A stretch of 64,000 nt of DNA from Christensenella sp. (GTDB lineage Bacteria; Bacillota; Clostridia; Christensenellales; UBA3700), in contig JALFUR010000010.1 in NCBI GenBank assembly GCA_022784465.1, forward strand, positions 124,001 to 188,000, given 5' to 3'. Position 1 is the first letter of the stretch. Each line of letters begins with the position of its first letter. Below are positions 26,623 through 36,332 of the stretch, one piece after another. Below the pieces are notes generated by a model that saw only the letters and a list, made by a program, of their open reading frames with translations, was not told where the DNA came from and ran no database searches. The position numbers and the translations under genes are program-made.

Positions 26623-26829
26623 ATGCAAGAAATTACAAAGGATATGTTAATTGGCGATGCTATACAAATAGGAAATTCAGATGCTATTGCTGAAACTTTA
26701 TTATCTATAGGAATGCACTGTTTTGGATGCGCTATAGCAAGAGGCGAAACAATAGAAATGGCTGCAGAAGTTCATGGAGTAGATGTAGACGAACTTGTTA
26801 AAAAACTAAATGAAGCAGCAAGAAGCTAA
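26623..26829 (+). CDS. DUF1858 protein (disulfide-oxidoreductase-like)
   Basis: A 68-residue helical protein with a CFGC redox-type pair (C33, C36) in the setting GMHCFGCAIARGETIEMAA, diagnostic of DUF1858. The family is often annotated as hydrid-cluster-associated or hybrid-cluster-like disulfide oxidoreductase, with no settled function. It has its own CGGAGG site and is followed by a terminator. It closes the SPFH operon. Confidence 0.88.
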   Translation: MQEITKDMLIGDAIQIGNSDAIAETLLSIGMHCFGCAIARGETIEMAAEVHGVDVDELVKKLNEAARS

Positions 26830-26854
26830 TTAAAAACATAAAAACAATAAAATG

Positions 26855-26885
26855 ATCTCTCGATGAAAATGCGAGAGATTTTTTT
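26855..26885 (+). terminator. terminator after the DUF1858 gene
   Basis: ATCTCTCG (26855-26862), nine-base loop, CGAGAGAT (26872-26879), then TTTTTT. Confidence 0.9.
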
Positions 26886-26943
26886 AAAATTTAGGGAAAA
26901 AAGAAAAAAAATAATAATTTTACATAAATTTTACAATTTCAAT

Positions 26944-26973
26944 TTGACTAAAAAATACACGTTATATTATTAT
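26944..26973 (+). promoter_or_regulatory. promoter of the S10 ribosomal protein operon
   Basis: TTGACT (26944-26949), 18-base spacer, TATTAT (26968-26973). Alternative -10 hexamers overlap (TATATT, TATAAA), so the exact start is uncertain. Confidence 0.6.
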
Positions 26974-26977
26974 AAAC

Positions 26978-27151
26978 GAGCGCTGACGAAAAGGGATGAA
27001 GCGGGAGGTTACTGAAAAACAGAGAACTTTCGTGGACAAGAGTCCGACAATCGGGCGACTAACTGTGGCTTTTGGGCCATTTTTAAAAAAGTCAGAGCGA
27101 AACACACGGATGCGTGAATACAAAATTAAGTTAGGAAAGGAGATGCAAACT
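26978..27151 (+). promoter_or_regulatory. structured 5' leader of the S10 operon
   Basis: The stretch between promoter and rpsJ is far richer in G and C than the surrounding intergenic DNA. It has a long-range pairing, CGCTGAC (26981-26987) with GTCA-GA-GCG (27091-27099), which would close a domain of about 120 bases. Inside are GGAC-AAGA-GTCC (27034-27045) and TGGC/GCCA (27066-27079) followed by TTTTT, a terminator-like element. An ORF running through it in frame with rpsJ is rejected because rpsJ has its own ribosome binding site. In E. coli the S10 leader is an L4-dependent attenuator; a similar autoregulatory role here is inference. Confidence 0.55.
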
Positions 27152-27463
27152 ATGGCAGGACAAACAAAAGTAAGAATCAAATTAAGAGCTTATGATCACA
27201 ATTTAATCGATTTAGCTGCTGAAAAGATTGTTGAAACAGTAAAGAGAAGTGGAGTACAAGTATCAGGACCTATTCCACTACCAACAGAAAAAGAAATTAT
27301 TACAATTTTAAGAGCTGTTCACAAAGATAAAGATAGCAGAGAACAATTTGAGTTAAGAACTCATAAGAGAATTATTGATATTTACAATCCTACAAAGAAG
27401 ACAATCGATGCATTAATGCAAGTAGATGTTCCAGCTGGTGTAGATATCAGAATTAAATTATAA
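27152..27463 (+). CDS. rpsJ: 30S ribosomal protein S10 (NusE)
   Basis: A 103-residue protein of the 30S head, which also acts as NusE in antitermination. The start [16 protein letters not shown] is chosen because AAAGGAG precedes 27152; the frame is open further upstream only through the leader. Conserved GPIPLPT and the [10 protein letters not shown] block are present. First gene of the S10-spc-alpha cluster. Confidence 0.98.
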   Translation: MAGQTKVRIKLRAYDHNLIDLAAEKIVETVKRSGVQVSGPIPLPTEKEIITILRAVHKDKDSREQFELRTHKRIIDIYNPTKKTIDALMQVDVPAGVDIRIKL

Positions 27464-27519
27464 TTGACAACAATCGTTGGGAAACCAACAAGAATAAATT
27501 AGGAGGGTGAACTTTATCT

Positions 27520-28149
27520 ATGAATAAAGCAATCATTGGAAAGAAATTAGGAATGAGTCAAATCTTTACCGCAGATGGTATTGTTATTCCAGTAACAGTT
27601 GTAGAAGCTGGTCCATGTCCAGTTGTACAAAAGAAGACTCAAGAGAAAGATGGTTATGACGCTTTACAAGTAGCATTTGGTGATGCTAAGGAAAAGAACG
27701 TTACAAAACCATTAATGGGAAAATTCAAAAAGGCTGGCATTGCTCCAAAGAAAGTTTTGAAAGAAATTAAAGTGGACAATGTTGAATCTTATGAATTAGG
27801 TCAAGTAATCGATTGCAGCGTATTTGCAGAAGGAGATCTTGTTGATGTTATCGGTACATCTAAAGGTCATGGATTTACAGGCGCTGTAAAGAGATGGAAC
27901 CATCATATTGGACCAAAGGCACACGGCTCTGGTTACCATAGAGGTGTTGGTTCTATGAGTGCAAACTCTTCTCCATCTAGAGTTTTCAAGAACAAGAAAA
28001 TGGCAGGTCATTGGGGAAATGAAAGAGTTACTGTACAAAATCTAACTGTTGCAAGAGTCGATGCAGCACGTAATTTACTATTAATTAAGGGTGCAGTTCC
28101 TGGAGCTAAGGGCGGCATCGTTGTTATTAGAACAGCTGTAAAGGCTTAA
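27520..28149 (+). CDS. rplC: 50S ribosomal protein L3
   Basis: A 209-residue early-assembly protein near the peptidyl-transferase centre. The N-terminal [10 protein letters not shown] and the central extended loop [15 protein letters not shown], which carries the residues reaching the A site, are intact. AGGAGG precedes the start. The 56-base gap after rpsJ contains a small GTTGG-GAAA-CCAAC tetraloop hairpin (27476-27489). Confidence 0.98.
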   Translation: MNKAIIGKKLGMSQIFTADGIVIPVTVVEAGPCPVVQKKTQEKDGYDALQVAFGDAKEKNVTKPLMGKFKKAGIAPKKVLKEIKVDNVESYELGQVIDCSVFAEGDLVDVIGTSKGHGFTGAVKRWNHHIGPKAHGSGYHRGVGSMSANSSPSRVFKNKKMAGHWGNERVTVQNLTVARVDAARNLLLIKGAVPGAKGGIVVIRTAVKA

Positions 28150-28159
28150 GAGGTGACTT

Positions 28160-28795
28160 ATGAATATTGATGTATTTGATATGAATGGTAAAAACTTAAA
28201 TAAGCCATTAGAATTAAGCGATGCTGTATTCGGACAAGAATATAACGAAGCTTTAATTCACCAAGTAGTAGTTGCTCAACTTGCTAATAAAAGACAAGGA
28301 ACAAAGAGCACTCTTACAAGAACAGAAGTAAGCGGCGGCGGAAAGAAACCTTGGAGACAAAAGGGTACTGGTCGTGCTAGACAAGGAAGCATTCGTGCTC
28401 CACAATGGACAGGTGGTGGCGTTGTATTTGCACCAAAGCCAAGAGATTTTAGCCAAAAGATCAACAAGAAGATGAGAATCGCTGCTACAAAGAGCGCTTT
28501 ATCTGCTAAAATCGCTGATTCAAATATGATAGTTTTAAATGAATTAGTACTTGCTGAAGCAAAAACTAAAATCGTTGCAAATATGTTAAAGAATTTAAAC
28601 GTTAAAGAAAGAGCTTTAGTTGTTATTGCTAATGACGACAAATCAGTTCAAATCGCTAGTAACAATATCGCAAATGTAACTGTTACTACTGCAGATTTAT
28701 TAAACGTTTATGATTTGGCTGCTAATACAAAGTGTATTATGACTGTTGATGCCATCAAGATGCTTGAAAAGAAACTTGAGGAGGTAAATGCATAA
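28160..28795 (+). CDS. rplD: 50S ribosomal protein L4
   Basis: A 211-residue protein whose basic loop ([16 protein letters not shown], about 62-77) lines the peptide exit tunnel with L22. In many bacteria L4 also represses its own operon through the S10 leader. Overlaps rplW by TAATG. Confidence 0.97.
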   Translation: MNIDVFDMNGKNLNKPLELSDAVFGQEYNEALIHQVVVAQLANKRQGTKSTLTRTEVSGGGKKPWRQKGTGRARQGSIRAPQWTGGGVVFAPKPRDFSQKINKKMRIAATKSALSAKIADSNMIVLNELVLAEAKTKIVANMLKNLNVKERALVVIANDDKSVQIASNNIANVTVTTADLLNVYDLAANTKCIMTVDAIKMLEKKLEEVNA

Positions 28796-29085
28796 TGAAA
28801 AACTTTGACATTATTATTAGCCCAATTTTAACAGAAAAGAGTTATGACGGAATTGCAACTAAGAAATATACATTCAAGGTTGCTAAGAAGGCTACTAAGA
28901 CTCAAATTAAAACAGCTGTTGAAGACATTTTCGGAGTTAAAGTTGCTAAAGTTAACACAGTTAACGTAAACGGCAAAAAGAAGAGAATGGGCAGATCAGA
29001 AGGATATACATCTGATTACAAGAAAGCTGTTGTATTCCTTACAGAAGATAGTAAGGCAATCGAGTTCTTTGAGAGCTTAGCGTAG
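28795..29085 (+). CDS. rplW: 50S ribosomal protein L23
   Basis: A 96-residue protein at the exit-tunnel mouth, the docking site for trigger factor and SRP. It shows the typical PILTEKSY start region and [15 protein letters not shown] loop. Starts on the rplD stop. Confidence 0.97.
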   Translation: MKNFDIIISPILTEKSYDGIATKKYTFKVAKKATKTQIKTAVEDIFGVKVAKVNTVNVNGKKKRMGRSEGYTSDYKKAVVFLTEDSKAIEFFESLA

Positions 29086-29097
29086 GAGGATATAGAA

Positions 29098-29922
29098 ATG
29101 GCTATAAAAAGATATAAACCTACTTCACCTGCTCGTCGTTTTATGACAGTTTCTACTTTTAGCGAAATCACAAAGACAACTCCAGAAAAGAGTCTTTTAG
29201 ATACAGTTAAAAGAACAGGCGGAAGAAACAACTCAGGTAAAATCACTGTAAGACATATCGGTGGTGGAAATAGAATTAAATATAGAATCATCGACTTTAA
29301 GCGTAATAAAGACGGAATTCCAGCTACTGTTGCTTCAATCGAATATGATCCAAACAGAAGTGCAAATATCGCTTTATTAAACTATGCCGATGGCGAAAAG
29401 AGATATATCTTAGCTCCAATCGGATTACAAGTTGGAGATAAGGTTATGAGCGGAAAAGATGCTGATATTAAAGTTGGTAACGCTCTTCCTTTTGAAAATA
29501 TTCCAGTTGGTACTATGGTACACAATGTAGAAATGAATATTGGTAAAGGTGGCCAATTAGTTAGAGCAGCTGGTGAAGCAGCTCAATTGATGGCTAAAGA
29601 AGGAAAATACGCTACTTTAAGATTGCCAAGCGGAGAAATGAGATATGTTCCTATTACTTGCAAGGCTACAATCGGTCAAGTAGGTAACGTTGATCACGAA
29701 ATCGTATCTCTTGGTAAAGCTGGTAGAAAGCGTCATATGGGCGTTAAACCTACTGTTCGTGGTGTTGTTATGAACCCATGCGATCACCCACACGGTGGTG
29801 GTGAAGGTAAGTCTCCAGTTGGTATGCCAAGCCCAGTTACTCCATGGGGTAAACCAGCTCTTGGTCATAAGACAAGAAACAAGAGAAAGAGTAACAAGAT
29901 GATTATTAAGCGTGTTAACTAG
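29098..29922 (+). CDS. rplB: 50S ribosomal protein L2
   Basis: A 274-residue core protein needed for subunit joining and peptidyl transfer. The C-terminal [13 protein letters not shown] segment with the essential histidine and the PVTPWGKP motif are intact. AGGAGG precedes the start. Confidence 0.98.
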   Translation: MAIKRYKPTSPARRFMTVSTFSEITKTTPEKSLLDTVKRTGGRNNSGKITVRHIGGGNRIKYRIIDFKRNKDGIPATVASIEYDPNRSANIALLNYADGEKRYILAPIGLQVGDKVMSGKDADIKVGNALPFENIPVGTMVHNVEMNIGKGGQLVRAAGEAAQLMAKEGKYATLRLPSGEMRYVPITCKATIGQVGNVDHEIVSLGKAGRKRHMGVKPTVRGVVMNPCDHPHGGGEGKSPVGMPSPVTPWGKPALGHKTRNKRKSNKMIIKRVN

Positions 29923-29933
29923 GAGGACGTAAG

Positions 29934-30212
29934 ATGAGCAGATCATTAAAGAAAGGACCTTTCTGTGAAGAAAGATTATTAAAAAGAATAAAAGAAATGA
30001 ATGAACAAAATACTAAGAAAACAGTTAAAACTTGGTCAAGATCTTCTACTATTTATCCTGATATGATTGGTCATACAATCGCTGTTCATGATGGTAGAAA
30101 ACATGTTCCTGTATATATTACAGACGAAATGGTTGGCTGTAAGCTTGGTGAATTTGCACCTACACGTACTTTCAAAGGCCATGCCGGCGAAAAGACAACA
30201 GGTGGAAAATAA
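29934..30212 (+). CDS. rpsS: 30S ribosomal protein S19
   Basis: A 92-residue head protein. The [10 protein letters not shown] start and the [10 protein letters not shown] and [12 protein letters not shown] blocks are canonical. AGGAGG with good spacing. Confidence 0.98.
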   Translation: MSRSLKKGPFCEERLLKRIKEMNEQNTKKTVKTWSRSSTIYPDMIGHTIAVHDGRKHVPVYITDEMVGCKLGEFAPTRTFKGHAGEKTTGGK

Positions 30213-30230
30213 TATCGGAGGTAAATACTA

Positions 30231-30620
30231 ATGGCTACAAGAATTAGAGAAAAAGCTATTGCAAGACACGAAAGCGCAGATAAGCGTCCAAGTGCTACTG
30301 CAAAATATGTAAGAATATCTCCAGATAAGGTTCGTATTGTTCTTGACGTTATCAGAGGTCAAAAATATACAGATGCTCTAGCAATCTTAAAAAATACACC
30401 AAAGGTTGCTACAGAACAACTTATTAAGGTTCTAAATTCAGCTGCAGCTAATGCAGAAAACAATTTAGGATTGAACAAAAACGATTTATACGTTGCTGAA
30501 TGTTTTGCTAATGCTGGCCCAATTCTTAAGAGAATGAGAGCAAGAGCTAAAGGAAGCGGCGCAAGAATCAATAAGCGTACAAGCCACATCACTATCATCC
30601 TTGATGTAGTGGCTGACTAA
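30231..30620 (+). CDS. rplV: 50S ribosomal protein L22
   Basis: A 129-residue tunnel protein. The [16 protein letters not shown] motif and the C-terminal beta-hairpin ([18 protein letters not shown]) are complete. It has an N-terminal extension of about 18 residues ([18 protein letters not shown]) before the conserved core, longer than in B. subtilis and seen in some Clostridia. Confidence 0.97.
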   Translation: MATRIREKAIARHESADKRPSATAKYVRISPDKVRIVLDVIRGQKYTDALAILKNTPKVATEQLIKVLNSAAANAENNLGLNKNDLYVAECFANAGPILKRMRARAKGSGARINKRTSHITIILDVVAD

Positions 30621-30633
30621 TCGGAGGTAACAT

Positions 30634-31326
30634 ATGGGACAAAAAGTTAACCCAACTGGATTAAGAATTGGTGTTGTTAAAGAATGGAATACAACTTGGT
30701 ATGCAGATAAAAAGAGTTTTTCTAAATGCTTAGTAGAAGATAACAAGATTAGAAAAACAATCAAAACTAAGTATTATGATTTTTCTATCTCTTCAATCAA
30801 GATTGAAAGAAAGATTTCTTCAACAGCAAATAATGATTATAGTATCAAGGTTATCATCTATACTTCTAAATCAGGTGCAATGATTGGAGAAAATGGTGTA
30901 GGTGCTCAAAACCTAGAAAAAGAATTAAAGAAAATCGTTCCTAACAAATCAATCTCTGTAGAAATTCTACAAGTTAATAAGGTTGATACTGATGCTCAAT
31001 TAGTTGCAGAATCAATTGCTGCTCAACTAGAAAAGAGAGTTCAATTCCGTCGTGCTATGAAACAAAGCATTAGCAAGGCAATGAAGGCTGGAGCAAAGGG
31101 TGTTAAGACAATGGTTTCTGGTCGTTTAGATGGAGCAGAAATTGCTAGATCTGAAAGTTATCATGAAGGTTCAATTCCTTTACAAACACTTAGAGCTGAT
31201 ATCGATTATGGATTTGCTGAAGCAAATACAACTTTCGGTAAAATCGGTGTTAAAGTTTGGATTTACAAGGGAGAAAAGCTTGGTAAGTTCACAACTGTAA
31301 AGGCTGATAAAGGAGGTAACGTATAA
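30634..31326 (+). CDS. rpsC: 30S ribosomal protein S3
   Basis: A 230-residue protein at the mRNA entry site. It has a KH domain (region [15 protein letters not shown], where the classical GxxG is GENG) and the C-terminal domain with [15 protein letters not shown]. Ends on the rplP start (TAATG). Confidence 0.97.
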   Translation: MGQKVNPTGLRIGVVKEWNTTWYADKKSFSKCLVEDNKIRKTIKTKYYDFSISSIKIERKISSTANNDYSIKVIIYTSKSGAMIGENGVGAQNLEKELKKIVPNKSISVEILQVNKVDTDAQLVAESIAAQLEKRVQFRRAMKQSISKAMKAGAKGVKTMVSGRLDGAEIARSESYHEGSIPLQTLRADIDYGFAEANTTFGKIGVKVWIYKGEKLGKFTTVKADKGGNV

Positions 31327-31760
31327 TGTTAATGCCTAAAAGAGTAAAGAGACGTCGTGTCTTCCGTGGAAGAATGAAGGGACATGCTAACAAGGGTAAC
31401 AAAATCGCTTACGGCGAATACGGTCTTGTAGCATTAGAGTCAAGCTGGATTTCATCAAATCAAATCGAAGCTGCCCGTATTGCGATGACTCGTTATATTA
31501 AGAGAGGTGGCCAAGTATGGATAGACATTTTCCCTCATAAGCCAATCACAAAGAAGCCTGCTGAAACAAGAATGGGTTCTGGTAAGGGTAGTGTTGAATA
31601 CTGGGTTGCAGTTGTAAAACCAGGTAGAGTAATGTTCGAAATGGCTGGTATTCCAGAAGAAACAGCACGTGAAGCATTAAGACTTGCAGCAAATAAACTT
31701 CCAGTTAAATGTAAGTTTATTAGAAAATCAGATGAGGTAAATAGCGATGAAAACAAGTAA
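31326..31760 (+). CDS. rplP: 50S ribosomal protein L16
   Basis: A 144-residue protein of the A-site region. The start [11 protein letters not shown] is the family norm, and AAGGAGG at 31312-31318 fits the first ATG. The conserved [14 protein letters not shown] and RMGSGKG arginine/glycine loop are intact. Overlaps rpmC by 14 bases. Confidence 0.97.
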   Translation: MLMPKRVKRRRVFRGRMKGHANKGNKIAYGEYGLVALESSWISSNQIEAARIAMTRYIKRGGQVWIDIFPHKPITKKPAETRMGSGKGSVEYWVAVVKPGRVMFEMAGIPEETAREALRLAANKLPVKCKFIRKSDEVNSDENK

Positions 31761-31980
31761 TTTTTTCGAAATGACAAATGAAGAATTAAAGATCAAGTTA
31801 ACTTCTTTAAAAGAAGAGCTATTTAATCTTCGTTTTCAAAATAAAGCAGGTCAATTAGAAAATCCAATGAGACTTGCTGTTTGCAAAAAAGATATTGCAA
31901 AAGTAAATACAATTATTCGTCAAAGAGAGCTTGGCATTTCTAAAGAGCCAGCTAAAAAAGCAGCTAAGAAGGCTAAGTAA
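31747..31980 (+). CDS. rpmC: 50S ribosomal protein L29
   Basis: A 77-residue two-helix protein beside the exit tunnel, with the diagnostic [19 protein letters not shown] pattern in its first helix. The last ten residues ([11 protein letters not shown]) are a Lys/Ala tail beyond the usual 63-68 residue length. Confidence 0.96.
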   Translation: MKTSNFFEMTNEELKIKLTSLKEELFNLRFQNKAGQLENPMRLAVCKKDIAKVNTIIRQRELGISKEPAKKAAKKAK

Positions 31981-31994
31981 GGAGGAGCACGATC

Positions 31995-32249
31995 ATGGAA
32001 AGAAATCTAAGAAAGAGCAGAACTGGTCTAGTTGTTAGTGACAAAATGGACAAAACAGTTGTAGTAGAAATCAGAGAGCGTGTTAAACATCCTCTTTATG
32101 GAAAGATTGTTACAAAGACAAAGAAGTTCAAAGCTCATGATGAAGCAAATGAATGCGGAATTGGCGATACAGTACGTATTGCAGAAACAAGACCTCTAAG
32201 CAAAGATAAATGCTGGAGAGTTGTAGAAATTATTGAAAAGGCTAAGTAG
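31995..32249 (+). CDS. rpsQ: 30S ribosomal protein S17
   Basis: An 84-residue OB-fold protein. [14 protein letters not shown] and the [15 protein letters not shown]-terminal strand identify it. AAGGAGG precedes the start. Confidence 0.97.
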   Translation: MERNLRKSRTGLVVSDKMDKTVVVEIRERVKHPLYGKIVTKTKKFKAHDEANECGIGDTVRIAETRPLSKDKCWRVVEIIEKAK

Positions 32250-32261
32250 GAGGAACACACA

Positions 32262-32630
32262 ATGATACAAGCAGAATCAAGACTTACTGTTGCAGATAAT
32301 TCTGGTGCTAAAGAATTAAAATGTATTAGAGTGATGGGTGGTTCTTTCAGAAGAAGTGGTAACATCGGTGATGTTATTGTTGCTGCTGTAGAATCAGCTA
32401 TTCCTGGTGGCGTTGTTAAGAAAGGCGATGTTGTTAAAGCTGTTATAGTTAGAACAACTATGGGCGTATCAAGAGCTGATGGTTCTCATATCAGATTCGA
32501 TGATAATGCAGCTGTAATTATTGACAACCAAAAGCAACCTAAAGGTACTCGTATTTTTGGGCCTATCGCAAGAGAACTAAGAGATAAAGATTACATGAAG
32601 ATTATCTCATTAGCTCCAGAAGTTATATAG
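32262..32630 (+). CDS. rplN: 50S ribosomal protein L14
   Basis: A 122-residue protein at the subunit interface, also the docking site of RsfS. Typical start [17 protein letters not shown] and [13 protein letters not shown] block. Confidence 0.98.
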   Translation: MIQAESRLTVADNSGAKELKCIRVMGGSFRRSGNIGDVIVAAVESAIPGGVVKKGDVVKAVIVRTTMGVSRADGSHIRFDDNAAVIIDNQKQPKGTRIFGPIARELRDKDYMKIISLAPEVI

Positions 32631-32641
32631 GAGGAGAAGGT

Positions 32642-33043
32642 ATGAATATCAAGAAAGGTGACACAGTAAAAATTATCGCTGGAAATGATAATGGTAAAAT
32701 TGGAACAGTTATATCTGTAGATCCATCTAATAATAAAATTGTTGTACAAGGACAAGGAATAACAATGGCTAAACATTTTGTAAAGCCACGTAACGCTCAA
32801 GAAAAGGGTGGTATCGTTGAAAAGGAAAGACCTATCGATGCTTCAAATGCTAAGGTAGTTTGTCCAGCTTGCAACAAGGCAACTAAAGTTGCTCATAAAG
32901 AAGTAGATGGAAAGAAAATTAGAGTATGTAAACTTTGCGGTGCTTCTCTAGAAGAAAAAGCAGCTCCTAAGAAGGCAGCAAAGAAAACAGCAACTAAAAA
33001 GACAGCTACAAAGAAAGTAGAAAAAACAGAACAAGCAGAATAA
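32642..33043 (+). CDS. rplX: 50S ribosomal protein L24 with long Lys/Ala tail
   Basis: A 133-residue protein that nucleates 50S assembly. The KOW motif (KGDTVKIIAGNDNGKIG, about 4-20) and a zinc-ribbon-like CPAC...CKLC pair (about 78-100) are in the normal range. The last 28 residues (repeating KKTATKK and KAAKK units) are an added basic tail, likely disordered and RNA-contacting. Confidence 0.96.
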   Translation: MNIKKGDTVKIIAGNDNGKIGTVISVDPSNNKIVVQGQGITMAKHFVKPRNAQEKGGIVEKERPIDASNAKVVCPACNKATKVAHKEVDGKKIRVCKLCGASLEEKAAPKKAAKKTATKKTATKKVEKTEQAE

Positions 33044-33058
33044 TGGAGGAATGAATAA

Positions 33059-33610
33059 ATGGCAGACAGAGTTTATAGAACAGTAGAACTTTACAAGAAC
33101 ACAGCCGTTCCTGCATTAATGGAAAAGTTCAACTATAAAAACATCAATGAAGTTCCTAAGATTGATAAAATCATTCTTAATATGAGACTTGGTGATGTTA
33201 AAGATAATAGTAAGAGCTTACAATTGGCTGTAGAAGAACTTAAGGCTATCGCTGGTCAAGCCCCAATTCAAACAAAGGCAAAAAACAGCGTTGCTACATT
33301 TAAGTTAAGAGAAGGCATGGTAATCGGTGCTAAAGTTACATTACGTGGAAAGAAAATGTATGATTTCTACGATAAGTTAGTATCAATTGCATTACCACGT
33401 GTTAGAGATTTTAAGGGTGTTTCTGATAAATCTTTCGATGGTCGTGGAAACTATGCTTTAGGAATTAAAGAACAAATTATCTTCCCTGAAATTCAATACG
33501 ATAAAGTTGAGAAAGTTAGAGGATTTGATGTTTGTATAGTAACAACTGCAAAAACAGATGAAGAGGCAAAGGCTTTATTAGCTTTACTAGGAATGCCTTT
33601 TGCAAAGTAA
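33059..33610 (+). CDS. rplE: 50S ribosomal protein L5
   Basis: A 183-residue protein binding 5S rRNA and the P-site tRNA elbow. [29 protein letters not shown] and [17 protein letters not shown] are canonical. The start follows GGAGG. Confidence 0.97.
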   Translation: MADRVYRTVELYKNTAVPALMEKFNYKNINEVPKIDKIILNMRLGDVKDNSKSLQLAVEELKAIAGQAPIQTKAKNSVATFKLREGMVIGAKVTLRGKKMYDFYDKLVSIALPRVRDFKGVSDKSFDGRGNYALGIKEQIIFPEIQYDKVEKVRGFDVCIVTTAKTDEEAKALLALLGMPFAK

Positions 33611-33625
33611 TAGGAGATTAGAAAA

Positions 33626-33811
33626 ATGGCAAGAAAAGCAATGATTAATAAGCAACAAAAAGCTCCAAAGTTTTCAACAAGAGCATACACAAGATGCCAA
33701 ATTTGTGGAAGACCACACGCTGTTTTACAAAAATATGGAATTTGCAGAATTTGTTTCAGAGAATTAGCTTATAAAGGCGAAATCCCTGGAGTAAAGAAGG
33801 CAAGTTGGTAG
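33626..33811 (+). CDS. rpsN: 30S ribosomal protein S14, zinc-binding type Z
   Basis: A 61-residue short (type Z) S14. The CQICGRP and CRICFREL pairs provide the CxxC-x(n)-CxxC zinc site, the C+ form found in Bacillota. AGGAGA lies before the start. Confidence 0.98.
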   Translation: MARKAMINKQQKAPKFSTRAYTRCQICGRPHAVLQKYGICRICFRELAYKGEIPGVKKASW

Positions 33812-33823
33812 GAGGATATAGAA

Positions 33824-34204
33824 ATGACAGATCCAATAGCAGATATGTTGACTCGTATTCGTAATGCCTTAGTAGCTAAGCATGACGAAGTTGAGATGCC
33901 ATCTTCAAAGATGAAAAATGCAATCGCACAAATCTTACTTGAAGAAGGATATATTGAAGGAACTAAGATTGTTGATAATAATTTGGTTATTACATTAAAG
34001 TATGGACCAAAGAATGAAAGCGTAATTACAAATATTAAGCGTATTTCTAAGCCAGGTCTTAGAGTTTATGCTAATACAGAAAATATGCCTGTTGTTTTAG
34101 GTGGAATGGGAATCGCTATTTTATCTACAAATAAAGGTGTAATGACAAATAAGAAAGCTTTAGCCAACAAAGTCGGCGGCGAAGTTTTAGCTTACGTTTG
34201 GTAA
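33824..34204 (+). CDS. rpsH: 30S ribosomal protein S8
   Basis: A 126-residue central-domain assembly protein, which in many bacteria represses the spc operon. [13 protein letters not shown] start and the [16 protein letters not shown]-terminal signature are present; about five residues shorter than B. subtilis S8. Confidence 0.98.
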   Translation: MTDPIADMLTRIRNALVAKHDEVEMPSSKMKNAIAQILLEEGYIEGTKIVDNNLVITLKYGPKNESVITNIKRISKPGLRVYANTENMPVVLGGMGIAILSTNKGVMTNKKALANKVGGEVLAYVW

Positions 34205-34221
34205 TAGGAGGGTAGATATTT

Positions 34222-34773
34222 ATGTCAAGAATTGGAAGAATGCCTATCCAACTTCCAGCAGGAGTTGAAGTTAAAGTTAGCGCAGATAATGTTGTAACAG
34301 TAAAGGGACCTAAGGGCGAACTTTCAAGAGAAGTTGCTCCAGTTATTACTGTAAAAGTAGAAAATAATCATGTCATTTGTACACGTGCAAACGATGAAGC
34401 TGATGTAAAAGCTAAGCATGGTCTTTACAGAAAATTGATCGCAAACATGGTTGAAGGTGTTACAAAAGGTTACGAAAAGACTCTTGTTGTTAACGGTGTT
34501 GGTTACAAAACATCTAAACAAGGAGATAAAGTTATCCTTGAAGTTGGTTATTCTCATAATGTACCACTTGAACCAGTTCCAGGTATTACTTATGAATGCC
34601 CAAGCCCAACAGAAGTAACTGTTAAGGGAATTGATAAAGAATTAGTTGGTCAAGTAGCTGCCAATATTAGAGCAATCAGAAAGACAGAACCTTACCATGC
34701 ATATGGTATTTCATATAAGGGTGAAGTTATTGTTCGTAAAGAAGGCAAGAAAGGCGGCAAAGGTAAGAAATAA
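34222..34773 (+). CDS. rplF: 50S ribosomal protein L6
   Basis: A 183-residue protein made of two homologous domains near the GTPase centre. SRIGRMPIQLPAGVEV start and the second-domain PEPYHAYGISYKGE block (here TEPYHAYGISYKGE) are present, followed by a Lys/Gly tail. Confidence 0.97.
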   Translation: MSRIGRMPIQLPAGVEVKVSADNVVTVKGPKGELSREVAPVITVKVENNHVICTRANDEADVKAKHGLYRKLIANMVEGVTKGYEKTLVVNGVGYKTSKQGDKVILEVGYSHNVPLEPVPGITYECPSPTEVTVKGIDKELVGQVAANIRAIRKTEPYHAYGISYKGEVIVRKEGKKGGKGKK

Positions 34774-34791
34774 GGAGTGAGATAAGATATT

Positions 34792-35160
34792 ATGATTACT
34801 AAAATTAATAAGAATGCAATTAGACAAAAGAGACATCTTAGAGTAAGAAATAAGATTTCTGGTACTGCAGAAAGACCTCGTTTCAATGTTTACAGAAGCA
34901 CAAATAATATTTCTGTTCAAATCATTGATGACGTTAAGGCTGTTACATTAGTATCTTGTTCAACTTTAGACAAAGATATGGTAGCTAAAGTTAAGGATTT
35001 AACTAAAACTGAAGCTGCTAAGATCGTTGGAGAAACAGCAGCAAAGAAAGCTTTAGCAGCAGGAATTGAGGAAGTTGTTTTCGACAGAGGCGGATATTTA
35101 TACACAGGTCGTGTATTAGCTGTTTCTGAGGGTGCCAGAGAAGCTGGCTTGAAATTCTAG
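34792..35160 (+). CDS. rplR: 50S ribosomal protein L18
   Basis: A 122-residue 5S rRNA-binding protein. [18 protein letters not shown] and the C-terminal [12 protein letters not shown] block are typical. Start behind GGAGTGAG. Confidence 0.97.
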   Translation: MITKINKNAIRQKRHLRVRNKISGTAERPRFNVYRSTNNISVQIIDDVKAVTLVSCSTLDKDMVAKVKDLTKTEAAKIVGETAAKKALAAGIEEVVFDRGGYLYTGRVLAVSEGAREAGLKF

Positions 35161-35173
35161 GAGGTTTCTTAAG

Positions 35174-35686
35174 ATGGCAAGAGAAAAAAAGTTTCAAAAG
35201 AATGAAGAAAATGAATTACTAAATAAATTAGTATGTGTAAACCGTGTTTCTAAAACAGTTAAGGGTGGTAGAACAATGAAATTCGCTGCACTAATTGTTG
35301 TAGGAGACGGAAAAGGTACAGTTGGTATCGGTATGGGTAAAGCAGGAGAAGTTCCAGATGCTATTCGTAAAGCAACTGCAGCTGCAAAGAACAACATGAA
35401 GAAGATTGCTCTAGTTGGAACAACTATTCCTCATGAAATTGAAGGTGCTTTTGGCGCTGGTAAAGTTCGTTTAATGCCTGCAACAGAAGGTACTGGAGTT
35501 ATCGCAGGTGGTCCTGTTCGTTTGATTCTAGAAGTAGCTGGAATTAAAGATATTCGTACAAAGTCTATCGGAAGCAATAACCCAATCAACTGTGTAAAAG
35601 CTACATTTGACGGATTATGCCGTTTAAGAACAATTGAAGAAATCGCTGCTTTACGTGGTAAGACAGTTGAAGAAATCAAGGCATAA
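35174..35686 (+). CDS. rpsE: 30S ribosomal protein S5
   Basis: A 170-residue fidelity protein. [19 protein letters not shown] (dsRBD-like domain) and the ARLMPA-type [17 protein letters not shown] loop are intact. Confidence 0.98.
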   Translation: MAREKKFQKNEENELLNKLVCVNRVSKTVKGGRTMKFAALIVVGDGKGTVGIGMGKAGEVPDAIRKATAAAKNNMKKIALVGTTIPHEIEGAFGAGKVRLMPATEGTGVIAGGPVRLILEVAGIKDIRTKSIGSNNPINCVKATFDGLCRLRTIEEIAALRGKTVEEIKA

Positions 35687-35696
35687 GGAGGCTATC

Positions 35697-35870
35697 ATGT
35701 TAAAAGTAACGTTAGTAAAAAGTACAATTGCTTGTACAAAAAAACAAAAGGATACAGTTGCTGCACTTGGATTAAAAAAGCCTGGTGATAGCAATACAAT
35801 TCCAGACAATGCTTGCAGCTTAGGAATGATCAAAGTGGTTTCTCATATGATCAAAGTTGAAAAAGCTTAA
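35697..35870 (+). CDS. rpmD: 50S ribosomal protein L30
   Basis: A 57-residue protein. The ATG at 35697 follows AAGGAGG and gives the standard MLKVTLVKS start; the open frame upstream overlaps rpsE and is not used. The TVAALGLKKPGDSNTIPDN segment is typical. Confidence 0.96.
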   Translation: MLKVTLVKSTIACTKKQKDTVAALGLKKPGDSNTIPDNACSLGMIKVVSHMIKVEKA

Positions 35871-35885
35871 TAGGAGGACTTGATA

Positions 35886-36332
35886 ATGAAATTAGAAACT
35901 ATGGCTCCAGCTGAAGGAGCAAGAACAAGTTCAAAAAGATTAGGAAGAGGAATTGGATCAGGATTAGGAAAGACTTCAGGTAAAGGTCATAAGGGTCAAT
36001 GGGCTCGTAGTGGCGGTGGAGTTAGACCTGGTTTTGAAGGTGGACAAATGCCACTTATCAGACGTCTTCCAAAGCGTGGATTTACAAACGCTAAGTTTAC
36101 AAAACAATATACAATTGTAAACATCAGTGATTTAGAAAAATTTGAAAATGGTGTAGAAGTTACTCCAGAAATCTTATACAATGCAGGAATCATTAGTAAG
36201 ATTGAAGAGTACGGTGTTAAGGTTCTAGGAGATGGAGAATTAACAAAGAAGTTGGTTGTAAAAGCTAACAAGTTTACTAAGTCAGCTGTAGAAAAAATTG
36301 AAAAAGCAGGTGGCAAAGCAGAGGTGCTATAA
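35886..36332 (+). CDS. rplO: 50S ribosomal protein L15
   Basis: A 148-residue late-assembly protein. The ATG at 35886 is preferred (AGGAGG eight bases upstream) over a TTG two codons earlier. Gly-rich [23 protein letters not shown] region and the [15 protein letters not shown] block are present. Stop overlaps secY (TAATG). Confidence 0.96.
   Translation: MKLETMAPAEGARTSSKRLGRGIGSGLGKTSGKGHKGQWARSGGGVRPGFEGGQMPLIRRLPKRGFTNAKFTKQYTIVNISDLEKFENGVEVTPEILYNAGIISKIEEYGVKVLGDGELTKKLVVKANKFTKSAVEKIEKAGGKAEVL

Noticed and set aside
26996-27151. In-frame N-terminal extension of rpsJ through the leader
   Set aside because: The frame is open, but rpsJ has AAAGGAG before 27152, S10 normally begins there, and the region has RNA-like composition.
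28276-28641. 121-residue ORF on the minus strand within rplD
   Set aside because: A shadow of the L4 gene; no RBS, no family, and L4 is certain.
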